From positions 3,472,001 through 3,536,000 of the forward strand of contig JAHQRK010000002.1 of assembly GCA_019828595.1 (NCBI GenBank): a stretch of DNA of 64,000 bases, written 5' to 3'. Positions 56,401 to 64,000 of this stretch are shown piece by piece. Made by a program: the position numbers and the translations under genes. Origin of the DNA: Aphanomyces cochlioides (taxonomy: Eukaryota > Oomycota > Saprolegniomycetes > Saprolegniales > Verrucalvaceae). A model generated the notes under the pieces. That model did not search any database, was not told where the DNA came from, and saw only the letters and a list, made by a program, of their open reading frames with translations. Each line of letters starts with the position of its first letter. Position 1 is the stretch's first letter.

Positions 56401-57472
56401 TCTCACTTTGGATGTTCCCCTTTGGCACAACTCGTATCTGCCTGGACTCGAAGACCTATACGATCAGTGCTCTACATCGACGCAAGACCAAGCCAATGTA
56501 TTGGCTTCGCTTCACATCACGAAGTTGTCGCATTTGTTGACTCCGTGTCAGCGAGTTTGGCCAGCTTCGATCTTGTTCGACAAAATCAACCGTGCCTGCC
56601 GCCAAGCCAATTTTGTCCCTCCAACGAAACAATGGATCTCAATCTTGGTGACCAAGTTATCACGATTGTTTGAGATTGTTTCTGAAGAGGATGCTCCCGT
56701 GTTCCACTTGCCGACGCCAAGCTCTGAATGGATGGAATGGCACTGGATGATACACCCTGACTCGAGTCCGATCTTGTTGGCGCTTGCGACTTCGAAATCG
56801 GCTAAGATCAGAGCTTCTCCAGCTGTCAGCTCGTCCATTCTTCCTACCAAGCATCTCAACCTGCCATCCAACTTTTACGAAGACCCCAAGCGCCTTACCC
56901 AACTTGCCGCCTTCCTCCAACCCGACCACATTCTCCCTCGATATGGAGAGTTCATTTTCAAGACCCTTCTCCGCGCCAACGCCATGCAATATCTGTTTCA
57001 GTACCAAGACCCCAAGCCGACGTGTGTCTTCTGTCGTGTCAATGAGACGTACGAGCATTTCCTGTTCTCTTGTGGATATGGTCAATCTGTTTGGTATTTC
57101 TTCAAGACAATCCAGCGACTGCTCGAGTGTTCCTTTCCGTCCACGTGTCTGGAAATGTTCTACGAGACGCCCAAGCCGTCCGATGGATACTACATCCGTG
57201 GCTATCTGAAGATCTGGCCGATTGTCCGAGCCTGCGTGTATTATCAAATATGGCTCCAACGTGCCGATCGCACCTTTCGACCCGACCTCACAGCGAAGAG
57301 TCCGATGGAAGTTGCCATTCATGCTGCCTCTTTGATCAAGCTACATCTACAACAGCTCCTGGTTGATCTCCCTCTCAAGAAGGGATACACCAAGGTATTC
57401 AATGTGCTCAAGCATCTATCTTCGGACCCCTGGTTACGTCAACACGCCATTCCTGACAGTGTCGTTTCATGA
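53419..57472 (+). pseudogene. LINE ORF2 with two 1-nt deletions (L7)
   Basis: ATG 53419 (MIDNNFSDV) lies 78 bp after the ORF1 stop. The frame is open through endonuclease and reverse transcriptase to about 56262, where a C-run has one C fewer than in other copies (HPWGSP then shifted residues), and a second base is missing at about 56405 (CTCACTTT for CTCATCTTT). The native frame then continues from 56408 (DVPLWHNSYLPG) to the stop at 57472. L8 shares the second deletion but not the first. Confidence 0.88.
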
Positions 57473-57619
57473 GTGAGCTGATGGCTCACCACTTCATCTC
57501 CTGTTCAATGACCACTTTGCCATATTCTGTTTTCCAAGTTCTATTTATACAGTACGAGGCAAATTAGTAAGTCATTAGGGCCTTTGCTCAAAAATAAGGT
57601 TAATACAACTCATTTAACC
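57463..57619 (+). promoter_or_regulatory. LINE 3' UTR with two hairpins
   Basis: The stop TGA (57470-57472) lies at the foot of a hairpin: GAGTGAGC, loop TGATG, GCTCAC. In other copies the loop reads TAACG, TGATG or TGACG while the stem is mostly kept. A second hairpin forms the very end: GGTTAA, 10-nt loop, TTAACC. Segment 57552-57565 (GTACGAGGCAAATT) is the exact complement of the element's 5' end. There is no poly(A) or A-rich tail. Confidence 0.8.
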
Positions 57620-59266
57620 AAAAAGATCGACAAGGCCATGCTTCAATTTATGCATGGTGAAGAAATCAACCCATCCTCCTCTGTCCATGGCCTCCGTTTG
57701 ATCAAAAAGGAGATCCTATTCATGCCGAAGAAGTCCGGTGGCTTAGGCCTGCACCATGCAATTGCTTTATGGCAACAACACAACCGCTCTGTCATGATCA
57801 GATGCATTCAAGCCATCACCACCCCACCCCGCAAGTCTGCCATGTCCGCCTGGATTACGCCGGGCTATACTCTCCTCGAGAAGGCTTTTCATCCATGGGG
57901 TTCCCCCCGAGATCTCCTCTTGGCAAATGGCTCTTCTGCATTCATCAGACAACTGTACAAGAATCCCAATATCACTCCAATGTGGAAAGCCTTATTGAGT
58001 AGCTGGTTTGAATCCCGCTGGACTCCGTACGGCTGTCCAAATCACATCTCACTTTGGATGTTCCCCTTTGGCACAACTCGTATCTGCCTGGACTCGAAGA
58101 CCTATACGATCAGTGCTCTACATCGACGCAAGACCAAGCCAATGTATTGGCTTCGCTTCACATCACGAAGTTGTCGCATTTGTTGACTCCGTGTCAGCGA
58201 GTTTGGCCAGCTTCGATCTTGTTCGACAAAATCAACCGTGCCTGCCGCCAAGCCAATTTTGTCCCTCCAACGAAACAATGGATCTCAATCTTGGTGACCA
58301 AGTTATCACGATTGTTTGAGATTGTTTCTGAAGAGGATGCTCCCGTGTTCCACTTGCCGACGCCAAGCTCTGAATGGATGGAATGGCACTGGATGATACA
58401 CCCTGACTCGAGTCCGATCTTGTTGGCGCTTGCGACTTCGAAATCGGCTAAGATCAGAGCTTCTCCAGCTGTCAGCTCGTCCATTCTTCCTACCAAGCAT
58501 CTCAACCTGCCATCCAACTTTTACGAAGACCCCAAGCGCCTTACCCAACTTGCCGCCTTCCTCCAACCCGACCACATTCTCCCTCGATATGGAGAGTTCA
58601 TTTTCAAGACCCTTCTCCGCGCCAACGCCATGCAATATCTGTTTCAGTACCAAGACCCCAAGCCGACGTGTGTCTTCTGTCGTGTCAATGAGACGTACGA
58701 GCATTTCCTGTTCTCTTGTGGATATGGTCAATCTGTTTGGTATTCCTTCAAGACAATCCAGCGACTGCTCGAGTGTTCCTTTCCGTCCACGTGTCTGGAA
58801 ATGTTCTACGAGACGCCCAAGCCGTCCGATGGATACTACATCCGTGGCTATCTGAAGATCTGGCCGATTGTCCGAGCCTGCGTGTATTATCAAATATGGC
58901 TCCAACGTGCCGATCGCACCTTTCGACCCGACCTCACAGCGAAGAGTCCGATGGAAGTTGCCATTCATGCTGCCTCTTTGATCAAGCTACATCTACAACA
59001 GCTCCTGGTTGATCTCCCTCTCAAGAAGGGATACACCAAGGTATTCAATGTGCTCAAGCATCTATCTTCGGACCCCTGGTTACGTCAACACGCCATTCCT
59101 GACAGTGTCGTTTCATGAGTGAGCTGATGGCTCACTCACTTCATCTCCTGTTCAATGACCACTTTGCCATATTCTGTTTTCCAAGTTCTATTTATACAGT
59201 ACGAGGCAAATTAGTAAGTCATTAGGGCCTTTGCTCAAAAATAAGGTTAATACAACTCATTTAACC
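57618..59266 (+). mobile_element. LINE copy L8: 5'-truncated, tandem after L7
   Basis: Starts at CCAAAAAGATCGACAAGG in ORF2 (KKIDKAMLQFMHG), directly after the L7 3' end, and runs to its own 3' end at 59266. The native ORF2 frame has one 1-nt deletion (about 58050), shared with L7. Other L7-specific variants are shared too (LALATSK, AVSSS, FKTIQ), so L7 and L8 come from one lineage. Confidence 0.9.
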
Positions 59267-59267
59267 A

Positions 59268-60529
59268 TTGACATCCACCAACTCTTTGAAGACTGTCTTC
59301 TTCAAGGGGGTAGGGACAGGGGACATGAAGTGGAACTTGGACGAGCGCTCTGCTTTGTACAAGTGAAGTTGGAACGCCTGGTCTTGACGAAACTGCTTGT
59401 CTCGATCTTGCAGCTCGTGAATTTGCTTTTGAAGGTCTCGCACTCGATCCACCAGCACTGAATCTTGACGCATGTTGGGGACTTGCAAAAGCGAAGCGAT
59501 CTCGACAGCTAACTTCTTCAACGGCAGACGTTGTTTCTCCAATCGTTGAGAATGGAATTCTTTGAGTTGGGAGCGGATATCATTGACCAGCATGTCGTAG
59601 GCCTTGGAGATATTGTGGAATGTTGGAGACTTGTCCAAAAATCGATCCAGACATCCATGAACAATCTCGGCCGCTCGTGGTAGACGAAGTAGCCAAGTTG
59701 GAGCTTTCCATGATCCAGAGCCATGGCGCAATGTTTGACGCTTTGTGATGATACGACAAGCCACGTGGTCAGCCTGTGGAACGTGTGGCATGTGCGTCGC
59801 CTTCCAATGACGAAGACCCGCCAAGGTGGACGAACAAAAGATGTAGTCAAGTCGGTTGGTGAGTGTGGGACTTGTGAAGGCTCGTGCCACGGGGTTTTGA
59901 CGGCGAAACAGATCCACCAGAGACAAACTGTGCATCCATTGTTCCAGTTGAAGGGTGCCGGCCATGGTGGAGGTACTGGGTCTCAACGAATCCAAATCTT
60001 TGTTGAGAGTGCAGTTGAAATCTCCTCCAACAATGTGGAGCGCATGTGGAGGAAAGTCGCGTGGCAATTCTTCGAAGTAACTTGCTCGTTCTTGGAAGGC
60101 TGCCGGCGCATAGATATTGTGGAGAACGACTGTCAGTGGACCCAGAGTACATCGCACTTGTAGATAACGACCACGAAGCACAGGGTTGTCATGAGGGACT
60201 TGAGTGGCGTTCTTCAAAGGAGAGTGAGGATGTATCAACGTAGCCAGACCTCCAGTGGCTGGCGACGTGGATACTTCAGGGTAAATAGGCTCTTCAAAGA
60301 ACAAAGAGCCTTCGTGGTTTGTGATGCGTTGCCAATGGAACGCAACACGGTCGTGGAGACTTGGCGTGCGGAAACGGGTTTCTTGGATAAAGGAAACGTC
60401 GTGAACATTTGATAGTTTGTCGAGGATGTACCGATGACTGTTGGAGAAGCCATTGGTGTTGAGGGAGATGATTTGTGGGTCCCAGTCCACGAGTTCAGTT
60501 GGGACATCGGAGAAGTTGTTGTCAATCAT
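59268..60529 (-). pseudogene. LINE ORF2, 3'-truncated (L9)
   Basis: MIDNNFSDV through a complete endonuclease and linker coiled region (DRVRDLQKQIHELQDRDK) to KTVFKELVDVNG. The reverse transcriptase is missing. The frame has no internal stop. Confidence 0.88.
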
Positions 60530-60607
60530 CACGAGTACAGATGAAAATGAGTAGAATGGAGGGGTGAGAGGGGAGGTTGAAATGGATTGAAGCAGGGGAT
60601 AGAAGCC

Positions 60608-63600
60608 TTAGAGTTGATCGTCCTCCAAATCGAGGGGATCAATTTCGTCGGCGTTCATGGAGTGGTGAGCTTTGCTGCAGAGCTCGTCGATGTGGTAATT
60701 GTTGGTGATGCTTTTGAGCATCGAGATGGCCGACAAGACGGGAGCCGGCAAAGTGAACTTCTCGAGATTGTCGCTGAAGTTTTCGATCAAAGCAAACAGC
60801 GACCAGTCCGTCAAGCAGTTGGTGTCAGGCAATCTTGTTGCTTCTTGGTTCAATAGAACAGTCAGTGCCTCCGAGTTTGTGTAGAGGTCTGGGGCCCGAT
60901 TTGAGAGGAATAAGTCAATCGTAGCAAGTGCAAAGAGGATGCGCTTGATCTCTGGTATGTCCGTGGTCAATTCTTCCAAGATTTCTGACGGGTGAATCTT
61001 GTATTGAGCCATGAAGTTGACGTGATGTTTGTAGTTGTGAGGCTTGCCTTGAGCTTTTAACAAAGCCATCTTGCGCTCAATAGTCTTGGTTGCAACAAGT
61101 GACTGAAACAAACTGAGGTCTTCATCTTGTGCGTACATAGCATGTGCAACGAGCTGAGGATCATCTCGCAAAATGCGTTGACATTCGGTGATACTGCCTT
61201 CGACTTTCTTGTCTCGAATGATCTTCTTCGCCAATTCGAGGTGGGCTGCAGCAGACTTGTTAAGTCGTTGTTTCTTCGCTTTGCCTTTGGTCTTTTTCGG
61301 GCGTGGCGCACTTGAATCTTCCAATACAATTCGAGGCACTGCAAAGTCTTCAAACGAGAGTTCCACGTCGTCTTCTTCGAGGATATGAAAACGGTTGGAT
61401 GTCGGCAGGGGATCCAAACGTGGGGACGAAGGCAAAGTACGTTTTGGAGCTGGTCCAGACCGGTAGCCCGTTACCAATTGAAGGTCCAGCGAGTTCTTGG
61501 GCTGCTCACTTGGTGGAGCAAGAGCGGGCGATTCGTTGGTAGACATTTCCACATCTTCTTGTTGTTTGTCTTGTCCATTGTTGTTAGGGGGATCGCTGTC
61601 ACCAGACATATCGACATCAGAGCCATGAGAAGGAGCTGTTGGCTGTGGTTGTTCATCTTGACGATCTCCAGATGCCTCAGTTGAGTCGGCCGTGCCTTCC
61701 GCATTTGTTCCAGGGTCTTGATCATGATCGTCTCCATCATGTTCAGGTTCTTTTTCTCCTGACGGAGGAGATTTTGCCGCTGCCTTGGCCGCTTTTGCCT
61801 TCGCTTTTTCAGCCTTGGCCTCTGCACGTCGTGAAACAATCGACGGAGGCAATGTCTTGTTCAGAGCAGCGATCTTGTGCTGAAACACGACGACAAAAGG
61901 CTGACCCGACGGATCCGTAATGGTGATTTCGCGTAGTGCGTCGCCGGATTTTGGCACCAGCACTGCAGGAGGCGCAGACGACTTGAAAATGACTCTCAAA
62001 TGCGGCGACTTGATGTTCTGACCAGCAGTAGGGTTGAATGCTGCTATCACTGACTTGGTCAATGCAGCCATTTTCTTGACAATCGCCTTGGCCATCGAAG
62101 GGTGACTGACCTTGTTGAACGTAACGTAGTAGTTGTTGCCATAACGCGAGTATTTGGGAACCAGGAAGTCTTTGCCACCAAGTCGAAACGTTGTGCCTCC
62201 CATTTCCACGCACGTAGACAAGTTGTAACTTGAGATCACAATGGTCTGTGGGTTCTTCTTGTGGATCAAAATGTTCGGAAATTTGGAGCCCCATAACGAA
62301 CCAGGATTTTCCTTGACAAATTGATCGCAGATGACTTTTTCGGACCAGTCCTTGTAGCCTTCGCCCAACTTGACTGTGAGCTCGTACACTTGGGACTGGG
62401 GGGTGAGCAAAATGTTTTCAATGAAGGCGTCCATGTCACCAGAGTCTTTGTAGAATGCGTCCGCCATGGCCTCGCATTGCGCAATATCGTCATCGGCAAT
62501 AGCATGAGCACCAGTGTTGCGATGTTTCGCGCCTTTGGGGGCATTGCCTTGCTTGGCATCTTTCTTGGACGAAGCTGAATCCTTGCCGGGAGTCTTTTGC
62601 GTCCATGGATTGGCCTTTTCAGCGTTTTGTTGCTCTTGATCGCCTTGTATTTTGTCTGCCGCGGTAGGAGGATCAACAGCGCCATTTCCTTGAGCAACGG
62701 ATTTGTCGACAATGTCTTGATTTGACTGGTCATTGTCATTGTTTGTCGATTGTTCCTCTTGAATAACTTCTCCAGGAGTATCACACGGCTTCGCTTGGCC
62801 GTTAATGTCGCCTGACCCATCAACCTCAGAGTGAATTTGAGTATTTCCCTCGTCGGTTAAGGCCTCGGTTTCAGTAGAATCCTTCCCCTCGGCGTCTCCA
62901 GAGACCATATCAGCGTCCTCTTGAGATTTTTCTTCTTCCTCTCCCGTTCTAGGAGGCTCAGCACAGGGGGCGACGCGGTTGGTGGCTGCTGGCTCAGTCC
63001 CATTGGTCACGAGAAAGGCCGGGGCCAGACCCCCAGTGACAGGGGTAGAAGGGGAATCCATGCCATCCCCGCAGCACGGTGACTGGGGTACACCATTGCT
63101 CCGGCGAGAACCCAAATCGGGATACCGCCCCCGCCCCTCCGAAGAGGCCCCTGGGGGGAAGTAGACAGAACCGCAGGGTGTGCCCATAGGGGGGGCCCTC
63201 GTAGCCTCTAGGGCTGGCATGGACCCCGTTTTCTCGCCGCCTTCACTGGGGATCGACTCCAATTGGAGTCCAGGGAAGCAGCCACCACAGGCACAAGGCC
63301 CCAGTGGTTCGCCCTCCTGAGTGAGGGCTTCGCTAGACAAGTTAACGACAGTGGTCTGGGGGTCAACCACTGACCCACTGAGGTTGACCCCCCCTGGAAC
63401 TCCGGCGAGTGGAGCACCAGGTGAAGCGCTGGGGGAGCGAGACGCAGATTGGTCTCCAGAGACGCTGTTGGGGTCGAACTCGACCTCCACTTCGGCCCTA
63501 GGGTTAGGTGTAGAGACATTACTCACACCACTTCCGCCATCCTGATTGGACGACGAAAGTGGGTGAGGTGATACAATACCTGGAATGATGGTGACTCCGT

Positions 63601-63646
63601 GAGTGTTGGTCTCACGGAGCTCGGAACAGCTGTTGGCGTTGGACAT
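60608..63646 (-). CDS. LINE ORF1 protein (L9, intact)
   Basis: 1012 aa from ATG 63646 (MSNANSCSELRETN) to stop 60608; same length as the L7 product with scattered substitutions (for example GTADSTEASGDRQ). The open frame continues upstream across the 5' junction to 63766 because the antisense ORF1 DNA of L10 happens to be open there; those extra residues are not native. It could supply ORF1 protein in trans. Confidence 0.85.
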   Translation of the reverse strand: MSNANSCSELRETNTHGVTIIPGIVSPHPLSSSNQDGGSGVSNVSTPNPRAEVEVEFDPNSVSGDQSASRSPSASPGAPLAGVPGGVNLSGSVVDPQTTVVNLSSEALTQEGEPLGPCACGGCFPGLQLESIPSEGGEKTGSMPALEATRAPPMGTPCGSVYFPPGASSEGRGRYPDLGSRRSNGVPQSPCCGDGMDSPSTPVTGGLAPAFLVTNGTEPAATNRVAPCAEPPRTGEEEEKSQEDADMVSGDAEGKDSTETEALTDEGNTQIHSEVDGSGDINGQAKPCDTPGEVIQEEQSTNNDNDQSNQDIVDKSVAQGNGAVDPPTAADKIQGDQEQQNAEKANPWTQKTPGKDSASSKKDAKQGNAPKGAKHRNTGAHAIADDDIAQCEAMADAFYKDSGDMDAFIENILLTPQSQVYELTVKLGEGYKDWSEKVICDQFVKENPGSLWGSKFPNILIHKKNPQTIVISSYNLSTCVEMGGTTFRLGGKDFLVPKYSRYGNNYYVTFNKVSHPSMAKAIVKKMAALTKSVIAAFNPTAGQNIKSPHLRVIFKSSAPPAVLVPKSGDALREITITDPSGQPFVVVFQHKIAALNKTLPPSIVSRRAEAKAEKAKAKAAKAAAKSPPSGEKEPEHDGDDHDQDPGTNAEGTADSTEASGDRQDEQPQPTAPSHGSDVDMSGDSDPPNNNGQDKQQEDVEMSTNESPALAPPSEQPKNSLDLQLVTGYRSGPAPKRTLPSSPRLDPLPTSNRFHILEEDDVELSFEDFAVPRIVLEDSSAPRPKKTKGKAKKQRLNKSAAAHLELAKKIIRDKKVEGSITECQRILRDDPQLVAHAMYAQDEDLSLFQSLVATKTIERKMALLKAQGKPHNYKHHVNFMAQYKIHPSEILEELTTDIPEIKRILFALATIDLFLSNRAPDLYTNSEALTVLLNQEATRLPDTNCLTDWSLFALIENFSDNLEKFTLPAPVLSAISMLKSITNNYHIDELCSKAHHSMNADEIDPLDLEDDQL

Positions 63647-63709
63647 TTTGAGCGCGGCGGCACTTGATAACTTCTTGACTTGAGGGGTACGAGGCAAATT
63701 CGGAAGTTC

Positions 63710-64000
63710 ACAGTCAAGTTGGGCGAAGGCTACAAGGACTGGTCCGAAAAAGTCATCTGCGATCAATTTGTCAAGGAAAATCCTGGTTCGTTATGGGGCT
63801 CCAAATTTCCGAACATTTTGATCCACAAGAAGAACCCACAGACCATTGTGATCTCAAGTTACAACTTGTCTACGTGCGTGGAAATGGGAGGCACAACGTT
63901 TCGACTTGGTGGCAAAGACTTCCTGGTTCCCAAGTACTCGCGTTATGGCAACAACTACTACGTTACGTTCAACAAGGTCAGTCACCCTTCGATGGCCAAG
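63710..64000 (+). mobile_element. LINE copy L10: ORF1 fragment, runs off the window
   Basis: 5'-truncated at ACAGTCAAGTTGGGCG in ORF1 (TVKLGEGYKDWSEKVICDQF) and open in the ORF1 frame to the last base. Head-to-head with L9. More of this copy must lie beyond 64000. Confidence 0.88.

Larger units (their letters stand above)
50240..57619 (+). mobile_element. LINE copy L7: full-length, sense
   Basis: Complete element of 7.38 kb, 5' end AACTTCCGAATTTG to 3' end CATTTAACC. ORF1 is intact; ORF2 has two 1-nt deletions. The 5' and 3' complementary segments are at 50248-50261 and 57552-57565. It is followed directly by the truncated copy L8 in the same orientation. Confidence 0.93.
59265..63709 (-). 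mobile_element. LINE copy L9: antisense, ORF2 cut by L8 junction
   Basis: Full 5' end on the minus strand at 63709 with intact ORF1, then ORF2 from ATG 60529 open for 421 codons through the endonuclease to ELVDVNG, where L8's 3' end starts at 59266. The rest of ORF2 is absent from the window. Confidence 0.9.

Noticed and set aside
60608..63766. N-terminal extension of L9 ORF1 starting at 63766
   Set aside because: The extra residues come from the antisense strand of L10 and cross the LINE 5' end; the other copies start at MSNANS.

Overview
The window looks like nuclear DNA of an oomycete, most likely a Saprolegnia/Aphanomyces-type water mould. This is inferred from intron-split eukaryotic genes (Fis1, cornichon, cullin, ALG10, SLC37), introns of only about 39-57 nt with GT..AG ends, very tight gene spacing, and a TIR/LTR/LINE repeat mix. 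No taxonomic marker was available to prove it.

Bases 1 to about 19,900 are a compact gene block on both strands. In order: a CAP-Gly protein (+), a multi-exon membrane protein (-), mitochondrial fission factor Fis1 (+), a cornichon-type ER cargo receptor (-), a large Pro/Gln/His-rich protein with a Tudor-like module (+), an SLC37-type sugar-phosphate exchanger (-), a cullin ubiquitin-ligase scaffold (-), a TruA-type tRNA pseudouridine synthase (+), the dolichol-pathway glucosyltransferase ALG10 (-) and a large beta-propeller-like protein (-). Neighbouring genes meet tail to tail with 24-210 bp between stops, or start back to back with as little as 34 bp. They are housekeeping genes, not one pathway.

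Bases about 19,900 to 24,640 are a repeat-rich transition. They hold a TIR element of about 1.2 kb, inside it a 429-bp Harbinger-like element with a TTA target duplication and a perfect 14-bp-stem palindrome, then a probable LTR with primer-binding site and the start of a gag ORF, then 2.6 copies of a 185-bp tandem repeat.

Bases 24,638 to 64,000 are almost entirely one LINE (non-LTR retrotransposon) family, here numbered L1-L10. The full element is about 7.4 kb: a 5' UTR of about 60 nt, ORF1 (1012 aa), a 78-nt gap, ORF2 (1351 aa; apurinic-type endonuclease, reverse transcriptase, C-terminal zinc motif) and a 147-nt 3' UTR with no poly(A). Copies are inserted into, beside and across one another, often in antisense. 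L2 carries an intact ORF2; L7 and L9 carry intact ORF1. The other ORFs are broken by frameshifts, stops, insertions or truncation.

The most interesting signals are in this LINE family. All five readable 3' junctions end at a short hairpin followed by a CC also present in the flanking sequence. The 5' end is a perfect 14-nt complement of a 3' UTR segment. Several full-length 5' ends are fused to sense ORF2 fragments, and in one case a target duplication brackets the whole fusion. One interrupted element (L4) can be put back together to exactly the family ORF1 length only if a precise 370-bp inversion and a 13-bp target duplication are accepted.
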